A DNA stretch of 64,000 nt from an uncultured Collinsella sp. (lineage in GTDB: Bacteria; Actinomycetota; Coriobacteriia; Coriobacteriales; Coriobacteriaceae), in assembly GCA_902464495.1 (NCBI GenBank), contig CABQJK010000002.1:62001-126000 (forward strand), in the 5' to 3' direction. Positions 8,507 to 17,908 of the stretch are shown here, piece by piece (the first letter of the stretch is position 1; each line of letters starts with the position of its first letter). Below the pieces are notes generated by a model. It did no database searches. It saw nothing but the letters and a program-made list of their open reading frames with translations, and was not told where the DNA came from. The position numbers and the translations under genes were made by a program.

Positions 8507-10120
8507 CTATAGGCCGTTGATAAGACTCATTACACGCCTGCGCCCATTGCGCAGGTCGTGCGAGAGAAGCATGTCCTGGAACCTCTGACGCGCCTCCGCG
8601 GACAGCCCCAAGTACATGTCAAGGTTTGATTTAATTATCTCGTCGGGCGGGTTGAGGCCCAGGTAGGTGAAGCCGTTCTCGTTGCAGACGAATCCGTGCT
8701 TCTCCTCGCGGCGGTTCTGGGCCATCGCAATGGACGGGATGCCCAGGATGGCTAGCTCGTAGCCAGTCCTCCCTCTCGAAGTCACCGCGATGTCGCAGCA
8801 GCTCATGATCTCGGGCATGTTCGCGACATCGAAGAGCACGTCGACGTTGTCGAGCTTCTCGTTATACGCAAGGAGCTCGGGAACATTGAGCTTCGCCCTG
8901 CCAAGAACGACGGTGAAGTGGTACCTGGAGTAGCGCTCGGGATCGCTCGCGATGATGGCGAGCAGCCTGTCGGAGTAGTTCTGGGGGTCGGCACCGCCGA
9001 AGGAGATGAACACACGCTCTACCTCGGACTTGACCTCGATGGGATTGTAGAAGAGGAATGTCTTCGCCGAGATGTAGTAGCGCTCCCCTGCCTTGACCTG
9101 CGGTAGCTCGTCGTCGTGGTAAAGCGCGTTGAAAACGAGGTCCGCCTTGAGGATGCCCTCGCCGTCGTCCTCAAAATTGACGATCTTCGCCTCCGGGACG
9201 ACAGATCTCAGGCCAATCATGTAGTCGATTGACGTGGTGAGGATATCGTTGATGAACAGCGTATAACGCTTGCCCCTGCAACGATCAAAGAGGTCGGCGA
9301 TCCCGTCGACGCCGATAAGATTATGAGTCGTCCGACCGAAGACCTTTGGGTCGGTCTGGTTGACGTCGTAGTAGATATCGGGTTTGGTATAGAATTCGTC
9401 GGCCATCTCAAGGGCTCGGTAGATATGACCAATACCGCGCTTGTTATTACCGTTGACGTAGATGGCGACCTTCTCCCGGTCAAGGTGCGCGGCAACGCAG
9501 CGCAGGTCATCGAACGTGTCGACATCGATACCCTCGGAGGCGGGCACCTCGAAAACACCGACTTTCTCCCCGATTCGGGTCTCCGGGGTCACGACAGAAG
9601 CACGCGACACCACGAAGGCACCAGTCTCCGCATAATCGGCCGGGAGCCATTGGCGGTTGAGACGCGTGGCATAGTTCGGGTGAACTGAGCCGTCTTCATT
9701 CTTGCCCCAAGAAAGGCGGGGCTCATTCACCACAGAAATCAGCGTGTCCAGGTCCCCCTCGACGGCTCTATCGATTGCTGCATCGAGCGTTTCCACGGAC
9801 AACGTAGGAGACGTCGGCTGCATTGTAACAATATAGTCCCATTCAACATCGGAAGGCACAGCGTCAGCTATGACGGCATCAAGCGTTACATCGTCAGCGC
9901 AAAGCGCGGCATCGCGCCAGTGGACCTCCGCACCCATCTGCTGAGCAATGATGCGAACGGCATCGGAGTCAGTCGTTACGACGACGTGGATGATATTAGC
10001 AGAGTAAAGAGCATTGCGAATCGCGTAGTAAACGAGCGGATGCCCGCCAACGAGACGAATGTTCTTGTTAGGAATGCCCTTTGAGCCAGCGCGAGCCGGA
10101 ATTACGGCAATAATATTCAT
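8507..10120 (-). CDS. CMP-nonulosonate cytidylyltransferase fused to PseG-like UDP-sugar hydrolase
   Basis: This 537-residue protein has two parts. Residues 1 to about 225 form a NeuA/PseF-type cytidylyltransferase: the N-terminus IPARAGSKGIPNKN is the CTP-binding signature, and it activates a nonulosonate to its CMP form. Residues about 230-537 resemble PseG, the GT-B-fold UDP-sugar hydrolase of pseudaminate synthesis. They carry GIGHIYRALEMA (His of the G-x-G-H motif), SFGGADP and SRGRTGYELAILGIP. I chose the ATG at 10120 because AGGAG lies 5 nt upstream; a longer frame opens at 10150. With neuB next door, the hydrolase, synthase and activation steps are covered. The earlier dehydratase, aminotransferase and acetyltransferase are not in the window. 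Confidence 0.87.
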   Translation of the reverse strand: MNIIAVIPARAGSKGIPNKNIRLVGGHPLVYYAIRNALYSANIIHVVVTTDSDAVRIIAQQMGAEVHWRDAALCADDVTLDAVIADAVPSDVEWDYIVTMQPTSPTLSVETLDAAIDRAVEGDLDTLISVVNEPRLSWGKNEDGSVHPNYATRLNRQWLPADYAETGAFVVSRASVVTPETRIGEKVGVFEVPASEGIDVDTFDDLRCVAAHLDREKVAIYVNGNNKRGIGHIYRALEMADEFYTKPDIYYDVNQTDPKVFGRTTHNLIGVDGIADLFDRCRGKRYTLFINDILTTSIDYMIGLRSVVPEAKIVNFEDDGEGILKADLVFNALYHDDELPQVKAGERYYISAKTFLFYNPIEVKSEVERVFISFGGADPQNYSDRLLAIIASDPERYSRYHFTVVLGRAKLNVPELLAYNEKLDNVDVLFDVANMPEIMSCCDIAVTSRGRTGYELAILGIPSIAMAQNRREEKHGFVCNENGFTYLGLNPPDEIIKSNLDMYLGLSAEARQRFQDMLLSHDLRNGRRRVMSLINGL

Positions 10121-10173
10121 TGTAACTCCTAAATAATTTCGAATATACATCCAGGTGAAAAAGGTGATTCTGT

Positions 10174-11592
10174 CTATCGAGCACTCAGCGATCGAAGAAA
10201 ACCAGCCACTTCGCTGCGGTACAAAATAGTGACAATGACGAACAATGCCATGCCAGTCATCACTTCAAGAGACAGGGATGAGCAGATAAATCCGTTTATG
10301 CAGCATGCAATTAAAATGAGGAGAGAGCTTAGCATGGTTTTTAGCGGGCTCGAAATGCTCTTGTAATATCGCTGACCAATGACAGTTCGCAAAACCCCAA
10401 TGACAGCAGAGGATGCGGCTACTCCAAGAGCCGCAGCAAGAACCCCGAGAGATTTCATCAGAACAATGGTCACAATGGCACTAATGACTACACCAAGAAA
10501 CGAAGAAATTACATTATAAATTGGCTTTTCCTTGAGCACGATTCCATACGAAGTCGTCTCACAAATCAAAGCTTGAATGGGATTGGTCATCACAAGCATA
10601 AAGTAAGCTTGACAGGCAGCATAGCCTCCACCAACTATCATGAATAATACGTTCTGAAAACAAATAATTAAGGCGACCAGGGCAGCCGAGCCCCACATAA
10701 CAAGATCATGAACGCGCCTAATTGTATCTTTCTCTGTCTCATAGTGCGCATACATAAATGGTGACCAATAAGTCGTAAAAGCAGTCGGAATAATAGTGAA
10801 CACATTAGAGAGAGTAGTTGCTATAGCGAAAACGCCCACAGCAGCATAAAGACCGGATCCTGAAAGAGCGATTTTGCCTACCATTCCATTTAAATTAAGA
10901 ACGAAGGAGGTGGCCATCATAGGAATGCCGAATGAAAACAACACTCCAATATTATTTGAAGTGACGCATGCCCCCTCAAAAGTAAAACTACTGCGTTCCC
11001 TGAACAAGAACCATAGAGAAACAAGTGCCATAAAGAATGTCATGGCAACAATTGAAGCGCTATAGTGAGTCGTCCACAGCAAGCCAATTGCAACAAATGA
11101 TATTTTTGTAATAACATTCTGTAGAATAGCTTGGAGGTTATATCGACCAATCCTGCCTTTCATACGAGCGTCAGTATTAACTATGCGAAATACAACTAAT
11201 GAGGCAATGAAAACTCCCATACAAATAATTAATGGAAGGTTTAGCTCGCCAAATAAGTAATTCGAGACCTCATAAGGAAAAGCAAAAACGGCTAGCAAGA
11301 CTAAAACAAGGTCAATACCAAGACCTACAGCCATTGCAATTGACTTAACAGACCCTTTTGTTAGTCCACTAGGCGGCTCAAAAAAATAACGTATTTGAGA
11401 ACTATCTAAACCAAGCATGCAGACCGTCATAAGCAAAGTGCCCATGGAGTAAAAAAGATTGATTTTCCCGTATTCCTCTTCAGGAAATACATGTGACACA
11501 ACAGGAATAACAAATATTGTTATTAAACCGGATGCTATCGGCACAATCGAAAAGCCTGCGAAGCTTTTTAGCATGTTGCGCGAATTAGCCAT
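10174..11592 (-). CDS. wzx: Wzx-type polysaccharide flippase
   Basis: The 472-residue protein is almost entirely hydrophobic, with about 12-14 predicted membrane segments and the N-terminal pattern of the MATE/MVF polysaccharide-transport family (SFAGFSIVPIASGLITIF, then FPEEEYGKINL). It would move undecaprenyl-linked repeat units across the membrane for polymerisation by Wzy. Its start overlaps the preceding gene by 8 nt. Base composition is low in GC compared with neuB and the glycosyltransferases, as is usual for the variable core of capsule loci. Confidence 0.85.
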   Translation of the reverse strand: MANSRNMLKSFAGFSIVPIASGLITIFVIPVVSHVFPEEEYGKINLFYSMGTLLMTVCMLGLDSSQIRYFFEPPSGLTKGSVKSIAMAVGLGIDLVLVLLAVFAFPYEVSNYLFGELNLPLIICMGVFIASLVVFRIVNTDARMKGRIGRYNLQAILQNVITKISFVAIGLLWTTHYSASIVAMTFFMALVSLWFLFRERSSFTFEGACVTSNNIGVLFSFGIPMMATSFVLNLNGMVGKIALSGSGLYAAVGVFAIATTLSNVFTIIPTAFTTYWSPFMYAHYETEKDTIRRVHDLVMWGSAALVALIICFQNVLFMIVGGGYAACQAYFMLVMTNPIQALICETTSYGIVLKEKPIYNVISSFLGVVISAIVTIVLMKSLGVLAAALGVAASSAVIGVLRTVIGQRYYKSISSPLKTMLSSLLILIACCINGFICSSLSLEVMTGMALFVIVTILYRSEVAGFLRSLSAR

Positions 11593-12886
11593 TTATAAGT
11601 TCTCGCTTTCGAGTAAGCTGCTTATGAGTTATATGGTCATCAGCAAGGATTCGCCACGAGGTCTTCTTTCGCATAAGACCCGAATAGAATGCCGCTTGTT
11701 TTACGGTAAAACCCAGAACTTTTCTAATGCAATAAAAAGGAGACCGCTCGCAGTTAAAGCGCCCAGAGTTTTCGGAAATGATCTTTCCGATTGCGTCAGC
11801 GATCTCGTCTGTTGCAGAGTTGGCACCGCGTTTGTAATAAAGCGAAATGGCCTTAACAAACTCAGCATTAACTTGGCCACTATTGCCGAGAAGAACCCGA
11901 GCAATGGTATTTCGAAGCTCTTGAGACGAATCAATCTGTTCGATAGTTTCCAGAAGCTTAAATTGGAGATGCGCGGGAATCTCAAACGGACGCAAGGCAA
12001 AGACGGGCAGGCCCGCATAAGCGGCTTCAACGGACGACGTGCTGCACCAAGTCAAGCCAATATCGCAGTTTAAAAACCAATCACGAATGGCATGCTTTTT
12101 AATTACATGAAGATTTGTGAACTCGGCTTCGATTTCCTGAAGTCGCTCACTCACCGGCTCAGAAGGATGAGGGCGATAAATGAATTCAACATCTTTAAAC
12201 GCGGAATCACACAAGGCATCAACCATCCACGAAAGCGTTTCTTTATAAGCGCGCTTTGACGTTTCTCGGTTTTCAGAAGTATTAAACAGCCCTCTCGCAT
12301 CGAGCTCAGCAACCCTCTCGTCGCTAAAAAATGCTGTAGAGAAATTGCCAATAAATAAGACCCAGGGTTTGGCAGGATCGATTCCAAACTCTTTCCCAAG
12401 CTGATCTTTTCTTAGGCTGAATTCTCGAAATTCTTCTCGAAAGAAATCGAGCCTGTTGGAACCAGCAACGCAGATACGACACGCATCAACTCCAACAGAA
12501 GCTAAAGCATCGCTGAAAAACTGCCCCCAACAAATATGAAATGCTTGTTTGGCCCTATCTGTCGGAAGAACAAATGAAAGTCCATCTGGAGTTGTAACCT
12601 GTTCGCTGTGCAAGTCGACAATGTCAAAGGACCCATCTGCGAAACCGCCATGGTAGCCGCAAAGGGCTTTAATATCTTTATTGTCATAACACCACGGTGT
12701 AACAATTACTTTTGGTCTTATAAAGCAGCTTGCGGGTCCTTCATTCCATCCCTTAAAAACGATTTTCGAAGTAATTTGGCGCTCACCGAGAGCCCGTTCA
12801 AGCAGCAATGCGCTCTCAAGCTCTCTGTTTAAATGTTCAACAATAATAACTACATCATTTTTTTTGTTGTTATTAAAACGCAGCAT
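11585..12886 (-). CDS. Putative GT-B surface-carbohydrate transferase
   Basis: This protein of 433 residues resembles the family annotated as surface carbohydrate biosynthesis protein. Visible features are a C-terminal Rossmann-like half with FIYRPHPSEP and, further on, CSTSSVEAAYAGLPVFAL. The latter resembles the nucleotide-sugar binding region of GT-B enzymes such as polysialyl- and glycerophosphotransferases. It lies between wzy and wzx. A role adding the nonulosonate or another residue is plausible, but the donor and acceptor cannot be assigned. It overlaps wzx by 8 nt and starts 15 nt after wzy. GC content is low. Confidence 0.6.
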   Translation of the reverse strand: MLRFNNNKKNDVVIIVEHLNRELESALLLERALGERQITSKIVFKGWNEGPASCFIRPKVIVTPWCYDNKDIKALCGYHGGFADGSFDIVDLHSEQVTTPDGLSFVLPTDRAKQAFHICWGQFFSDALASVGVDACRICVAGSNRLDFFREEFREFSLRKDQLGKEFGIDPAKPWVLFIGNFSTAFFSDERVAELDARGLFNTSENRETSKRAYKETLSWMVDALCDSAFKDVEFIYRPHPSEPVSERLQEIEAEFTNLHVIKKHAIRDWFLNCDIGLTWCSTSSVEAAYAGLPVFALRPFEIPAHLQFKLLETIEQIDSSQELRNTIARVLLGNSGQVNAEFVKAISLYYKRGANSATDEIADAIGKIISENSGRFNCERSPFYCIRKVLGFTVKQAAFYSGLMRKKTSWRILADDHITHKQLTRKRELING

Positions 12887-12901
12887 TTCTTAGTCTTTCT
12901 T

Positions 12902-14350
12902 CTAACGACCAACTTGAATCAAAGAATCTTTAGTACGCTCACGTATTAATGTCAGAGCAACTAGGGCGCCAACATATAGGATCCCTTGGAGTGAAAAGAG
13001 ATACGTAAAATCTGAAGCAAAAAGGATATTCCCAGCAATTGATATGAGCTTGACGTAGACCATGGACTCTAAAACCCTGCATGAACTAAAAGCAATCGAA
13101 GCATTACGGATCAATGACGCATACGCCCATCCAGCTAACATGTAAAAAATCGTCGCGCCAAAATAGCCAAAATAAGTTACAAGAGAGGCAGTTGTTGTCG
13201 CAGTGTATGGATTTCCGGCTTCAATCCTGTATGCGGAATATGCTGAATAGTCGCAAGCCACTCGCATCATTCGCCACTGACCAAAATCAAAGGATGACTG
13301 CAACGCCGGATTTAAAATTGCATTGATTTCATCTGAGAAATCAACTGCTGGTAGCGAAGATCCCCTGCCATGCATGTAAATTGACCACCAAACTTCACCT
13401 TGTTGAGCCAAGCGTTGATTAATTGCGTCAATAAATTCAGCGAATGAATCATCGAACAGCAGGATTCTTTGTATATATACGACCCCAATTAGCAGCCAAA
13501 AAAAGGAAAACAACACCTTAATAATTGCGTTTACTTTTTCGTCGTTTAAGGTAGGCAAGGCGGAAAGCGAAATAATAAACGCGGCGAAAAAATAAACGCC
13601 GAATTTATCCCCTTCCAGAAAATAAAAGCCGAATGTTAGGAATAAGAATACGACTGGAGCAAGCCTGCTGCCAGACTTCCAGGCCATTACAACAACTGGC
13701 AGAAAAAAGGGTAGATATGTTCTAAGACTCACGCTAAAAGAATTCATATACTGTGAGGCGTAGTCAAGTCTTAAGGTTCCCGCTTTAAAATAAGGATTAG
13801 CCGCCACCTGTGAAAATAGGTAGAGGGCAATAACTATCCCAATCAATAAAACCCAGTTGTATTTAGAGCGGTCATCGTTACAACTAATATTTCTATTAGG
13901 ACAACTGCTAGCTTTTGTGATTCTATACATCTCAATAACGGTAAACAGAATCACATACAGTGCCACCAGGGGGGCGACTGCGCAAAGATACCAGCTCTCG
14001 TAATTCAGCTCAACAAGAAATAGCCCCTCATCGCAACAAAAAGTCCCAAGAATATTGAGTGTAGCCATAGTCACAAGCCAGAAAAACTCTAGAATAAAGC
14101 GCCTGTCTCGAACGTACAGCACCCAGAGAAAGAAAACGTAGGTAAAAAGAACAGCAAGGTTGATATTAATTTTTTGGCCAACAATCCATTCGGTCAGCAG
14201 TGCAAATAGCTCACAAACCGCGAAGAGAAATAAGTCAGCTCTGGACATATTCCGCGCGCGATTGCGGAAATACTCTGCCGTCCTATTAGGGTGAAGATGG
14301 TTTCCTTCGATAGGCAAAACTGAAGAATGACGAACACTCTTAACGACCAT
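12902..14350 (-). CDS. wzy: Wzy-like polysaccharide polymerase (multi-spanning)
   Basis: The 482-residue protein has about 10-12 hydrophobic segments and a large hydrophilic loop (about residues 285-380), the topology of O-antigen/capsule polymerases. Primary sequence is poorly conserved in this class, so the call rests on topology and location beside wzx and the glycosyltransferases. The ATG at 14350 shares one base with the stop of the radical SAM gene (TAATG), indicating translational coupling. A longer open frame up to 14563 runs inside the radical SAM gene and is rejected as a start. GC content drops sharply here compared with the gene upstream. Confidence 0.7.
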   Translation of the reverse strand: MVVKSVRHSSVLPIEGNHLHPNRTAEYFRNRARNMSRADLFLFAVCELFALLTEWIVGQKININLAVLFTYVFFLWVLYVRDRRFILEFFWLVTMATLNILGTFCCDEGLFLVELNYESWYLCAVAPLVALYVILFTVIEMYRITKASSCPNRNISCNDDRSKYNWVLLIGIVIALYLFSQVAANPYFKAGTLRLDYASQYMNSFSVSLRTYLPFFLPVVVMAWKSGSRLAPVVFLFLTFGFYFLEGDKFGVYFFAAFIISLSALPTLNDEKVNAIIKVLFSFFWLLIGVVYIQRILLFDDSFAEFIDAINQRLAQQGEVWWSIYMHGRGSSLPAVDFSDEINAILNPALQSSFDFGQWRMMRVACDYSAYSAYRIEAGNPYTATTTASLVTYFGYFGATIFYMLAGWAYASLIRNASIAFSSCRVLESMVYVKLISIAGNILFASDFTYLFSLQGILYVGALVALTLIRERTKDSLIQVGR

Positions 14351-15495
14351 TACAGCGCCTCGTGCGTCTCGTACACGTGCGCATCGGCCTTCGATGCCTC
14401 TGACAGGCCGTCGTTGATCTTGGTGCACAGGTCGCAGGTGGAGCAGGCATCGAGCTGCTCCTTGGTCACGCGGCCCTCCTCGTAGTCGCGGACGACCTTG
14501 AGCTCGTGCATGTCGTAGGGCCTCTTGGTGAACAAGGCCTTCACCTTGTGCTTGAGCACCCACCAGCCGGGCTTCCAGATGTACTTGTGCATGGCGGGGC
14601 TCACCGAGCCGATCATCCAGCAGTTGCGGTCACAGTGGCGGACCTTCGCGCGGACCCTCTCCGCCTGGTCTGAATTCCACAGCTCGTCCCAGGACTCCTC
14701 GTTGAGGTTGCCCATGACCTCCTTGTCCTTGGTGCCGTTGCAGGGCATGACGTCGCCGTAGGGGTCGATGAAGAAGGTGTCGAAGGCCATGTCGCAGGGC
14801 AGCAGGCGCGGCTGGCCGTAGATGTAGTTGATCAGGCCGTGGTTGAAGTAGGCTCGGAACCACTTCTTGGGGCTGTTGGACCTGAGCAGCTCGTTGACCA
14901 GGTCCTCGAAGTTCTTGGCCACCATGGGGCGGTCGTGGATGATGTTCTTGGCCTCGACGAAGTAGAAGCTGTTGTGCAGCGACGCCGTGGCGAACTCCAT
15001 GCCCAGCTTGTCAGAGATCTTGTAGAGCGGCACCAAGTCGGGCGCGTTGAGGTCCTGCACCGTCATGCCGAAGCCCACGTCGGGGTGCTTGAGCTCGACG
15101 AGCTTCTTGAGCGTGGCGTAGCCGCGGTTGTATCCGTTATCCAGGCCGCGGATCTTGTCGTTGGTCTGCTGCAGGCCCTCGATGGAGATGCGGATGCCGA
15201 CGTTGGGGAACTCCTCGCACAGGTCGATGATGCGGTCGGTGAAGAAGCCGTTCGTGGAGATGACGATGCGGTCGGACTTCTTGTAGAGCTCGCGCACGAT
15301 ATCCTTGAGGTCCTGGCGGATGAAAGGCTCGCCGCCGGTGATGTTGGTGAAGTACATCTTGGGGAGCTTCTTGATGGTCTCGATGGACAGCTCCTCATCC
15401 GGGCGGCTGGGTGCCTTGTAGCGGTTGCACATGGTGCAGCGCGCGTTGCAGCGGTAGGTTACGATGACGGTACCGTTGAGTTTTTTTTCGGCCAT
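14350..15495 (-). CDS. Radical SAM protein with Cys-rich C-terminus
   Basis: The 381-residue protein carries the radical SAM cluster motif CNARCTMC near residue 17, followed by NITGGEPF, the SAM-binding GGE strand. The C-terminal part contains spaced cysteines (CDMAF, PCNGTK, HCDRNC, CSTCDLC) suggesting one or two auxiliary iron-sulfur clusters of SPASM type. The start at 15495 is chosen because GAGGGG precedes it; a longer frame opens at 15525. It sits between a GT4 gene (4 nt gap) and wzy (1 nt overlap), so it is part of the capsule operon. Its substrate is unknown: modification of a sugar or of a lipid carrier is possible. GC is high, unlike wzy downstream. Confidence 0.8.
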   Translation of the reverse strand: MAEKKLNGTVIVTYRCNARCTMCNRYKAPSRPDEELSIETIKKLPKMYFTNITGGEPFIRQDLKDIVRELYKKSDRIVISTNGFFTDRIIDLCEEFPNVGIRISIEGLQQTNDKIRGLDNGYNRGYATLKKLVELKHPDVGFGMTVQDLNAPDLVPLYKISDKLGMEFATASLHNSFYFVEAKNIIHDRPMVAKNFEDLVNELLRSNSPKKWFRAYFNHGLINYIYGQPRLLPCDMAFDTFFIDPYGDVMPCNGTKDKEVMGNLNEESWDELWNSDQAERVRAKVRHCDRNCWMIGSVSPAMHKYIWKPGWWVLKHKVKALFTKRPYDMHELKVVRDYEEGRVTKEQLDACSTCDLCTKINDGLSEASKADAHVYETHEAL

Positions 15496-15499
15496 GGGT

Positions 15500-16786
15500 C
15501 TATCCCCTCTTCTTGAAATCAACAAGCTCCTGGTAGAGTCCAGTAAGCTGCTCGATATACTTGGACTGGTCGCAATTACTCAGAACGTAGTCGCGGCATT
15601 TCTGCTGCATATCGCGGTACGTATCCTTGTCGCCAATGAACTTGACGCCACGAATAATTGCATCGGCTAATGAATGAGAATCGTCTGGCTCGCAAGCAAA
15701 CCCGGTCTCACCTTCACGAACAAGTTCCGGTATGCCTCCGATACGCGCGCCAACAATGGGCGTGCCGGAGGCAAATGCCTCAACGATCGAGTACGGCATG
15801 TTCTCTCGACATCGCGAGCACGCGATGGCGAGAGACGCCCTCTCGACATATTTTTGGAGCGGAGCGCCGGTCTGATATCCCGCAAACTCAATTCGATCTT
15901 TGCAGGACAAGTTCTCGACTCTCTGTGCGAGCGCTTCACGTTCGGGGCCATCGCCGACGATTACAAGGCGCCAATCGGGAATCATGTCTTCAATCGAGGC
16001 AAAAGCGTCAATCAGAAGATCGACGCCCTTCTCCTTGGACAACCTTCCAAAGAATAGAAGGTACGGGCTCTTGTAATCGGTGCCATCAAAATCAGAGTGA
16101 GCCTGCTCAAGCGTCTCCGCAGAACAAAAATTAGTCATATGGGAAACACGATTTGACTCAAGTCCGCCCTCAATGGTCTTCTGCGCCATGAAGCTCGAGG
16201 GGCAGACAATCTTATCAATCTTGTTATAAGCATGGCTCAGCCTAAGATATTCAGCCTCAGCAAAGGCCATAGCACTTTTAGCCGTAGAGCCCTTAACGCA
16301 CTTGCGCTTGAGGCAGTTTGAGAACTTGCCGCCCAGGCAGGCATCGCAGACGCTTCCTCTACCATCGAGCATGAGATAGTTGGGACAAACAAGGATATAG
16401 TCATGGGCTGTGAAGAGCACGGGGACGCCATGCTCCTTAAGGTAAGGGGCATCGAGGATCGACAGGGTAATCTGGCGATGAACGAGGTTCATATGGATAA
16501 CGTCCGGCTGTACCCGCTCACACAGTGCCTGGAATTTCTCTTTAGCCTCATTGGAATAGATAAGCGAGGCAGCAGCGGAGACTTTTTGCGTGAGCGAAGA
16601 CGGTCCGTTGTAATCCTTTGCCGAAACAAATAGGTCGGCATCTTCGCACGGGAGATTGTTATCCCCCTCCATGGCAAAGAAATGAACCTCATGACCGGCA
16701 GCCTTGAGACCTTCGGCGAGACCGAAGTAATACGTTTCCGACCCACCCTTGAGATAGTGGAATTTGTTAACAAGGATAATCTTCAT
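15500..16786 (-). CDS. Glycosyltransferase family 4
   Basis: The 428-residue protein has the GT-B fold of GT4 enzymes. The N-terminus is KIILVNKFHYLKGGSETYY, an acceptor-side loop typical of the family. The C-terminal half has LLFFGRLSKEKGVDLLIDAF and the E-x7-E donor motif region SIVEAFASGTPIVGARIGGIPE. A cluster of cysteines lies in the middle (VCDACLGGKF, CLKRKC), seen in many members of this branch. It would transfer a sugar to the growing lipid-linked oligosaccharide. The ATG abuts the stop of the previous GT4 gene. Confidence 0.85.
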   Translation of the reverse strand: MKIILVNKFHYLKGGSETYYFGLAEGLKAAGHEVHFFAMEGDNNLPCEDADLFVSAKDYNGPSSLTQKVSAAASLIYSNEAKEKFQALCERVQPDVIHMNLVHRQITLSILDAPYLKEHGVPVLFTAHDYILVCPNYLMLDGRGSVCDACLGGKFSNCLKRKCVKGSTAKSAMAFAEAEYLRLSHAYNKIDKIVCPSSFMAQKTIEGGLESNRVSHMTNFCSAETLEQAHSDFDGTDYKSPYLLFFGRLSKEKGVDLLIDAFASIEDMIPDWRLVIVGDGPEREALAQRVENLSCKDRIEFAGYQTGAPLQKYVERASLAIACSRCRENMPYSIVEAFASGTPIVGARIGGIPELVREGETGFACEPDDSHSLADAIIRGVKFIGDKDTYRDMQQKCRDYVLSNCDQSKYIEQLTGLYQELVDFKKRG

Positions 16787-17908
16787 CTAACGAATTTCCT
16801 TATACAGATCGAGAGTACGCGCAACGACAGAACCCCAGTTATAGGTAGAGAGGACACGCTTATTTGCAGCGTCGCCCATAGCGGCAACTCGAGCACGATC
16901 GGCCAGTAAACTCTCAAGCGAAGCCCTAAGCGCAGCAGCATCCCCCCTAAGGAAAGTCACTCCCGCACCAGCCAGGACATCCGCGCACTCGGGGATATCG
17001 CTCGTCACGCAACAGCGACCGTATGCCATGGCCTCCAGCAGGCTCATGGGCATTCCCTCCACTTCGGAAGGCAGCACGTAGGCATAGCAGTTGGAGTACA
17101 GCTCTTCCAAGGGCTCGCCGTTGACGAACCCGGTGAACACTATGCGGTTGTCGCCCTGGGCTGCAGCGCGCAACTCCTTCTCGTACGCCGAGGTATCGGA
17201 GCTGCCGCCAGCGATGACCAGGCGCTTATTGGTATCAAGGGCTCTGAATGCTTCGATCAGCAGCTCAGGGCGCTTCTCGGGCACTAAACGTCCAAGATAG
17301 AGAAGGTAGGAATCCTTCTCGAGATTCCACCTCTCTTTGATGATGCTCGCCGGAAGGGCTTCCTTGGCATCTACGCCATTAGGGATAAAGACGGCCTCAC
17401 GACCGTAGGCTTCCATGAAATAGCGCCTGACGCCCTCAGAGAGCACGATAAGACCGTCAGCCTTAGTCGCGGCGGTCTTCTCCCCCATCTTGATGTAGGT
17501 GCTCGCAAGCCTGCCCCACTTGGCGCGCTGCCAGTCCAGACCGTGGATGGTGGCCACGGTGCGAATGCCCGCGCGCTTAGCCAGCGCAAGCGGTACGCAA
17601 GGACCCTCGGCATGATAATGAATCACATCGGGCCTGTCCTTGATAGCCGCCTTGGTAGCAAAATATGAGGACGAGAGGGCAGCGAGGCCCTTCTTGTCGA
17701 TTGTCTTAACCGGCATGACGCGCACGCCGTCGACCATGCGCTCGCGGCCGTCCGCGGCGTCGCCGGTCATGATATCGCTGCCCGAACGGTCGTAGCAGGT
17801 GACCTCGTGGCCCAGCGCCGCCATGCGGCGGGCGAGCTCGGTCACGACGACCTCCACGCCGCCCTCGCGCGAGCCGTAGCGCTTATGTCCGATCATCGCG
17901 ATACGCAT
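16787..17908 (-). CDS. Glycosyltransferase family 4
   Basis: This 373-residue GT4 enzyme begins RIAMIGHKRYGSREGGVEVVV, close to rhamnosyl/galactosyl transferases that act second in exopolysaccharide assembly. The C-terminal half has LLYLGRLVPEKRPELLIEAF and a donor-site stretch ending in LLEAMAYGRCCVTSDIPE. It starts directly after the stop of the initiating sugar transferase, so it probably adds the second sugar of the repeat. Donor identity is not determinable from the sequence. Confidence 0.85.
   Translation of the reverse strand: MRIAMIGHKRYGSREGGVEVVVTELARRMAALGHEVTCYDRSGSDIMTGDAADGRERMVDGVRVMPVKTIDKKGLAALSSSYFATKAAIKDRPDVIHYHAEGPCVPLALAKRAGIRTVATIHGLDWQRAKWGRLASTYIKMGEKTAATKADGLIVLSEGVRRYFMEAYGREAVFIPNGVDAKEALPASIIKERWNLEKDSYLLYLGRLVPEKRPELLIEAFRALDTNKRLVIAGGSSDTSAYEKELRAAAQGDNRIVFTGFVNGEPLEELYSNCYAYVLPSEVEGMPMSLLEAMAYGRCCVTSDIPECADVLAGAGVTFLRGDAAALRASLESLLADRARVAAMGDAANKRVLSTYNWGSVVARTLDLYKEIR

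Noticed and set aside
12902..14563. Longer version of the Wzy-like gene starting at 14563
   Set aside because: The first 71 codons lie inside the radical SAM gene and read as Arg/Gly-rich shadow sequence; the ATG at 14350 is coupled to the upstream stop.
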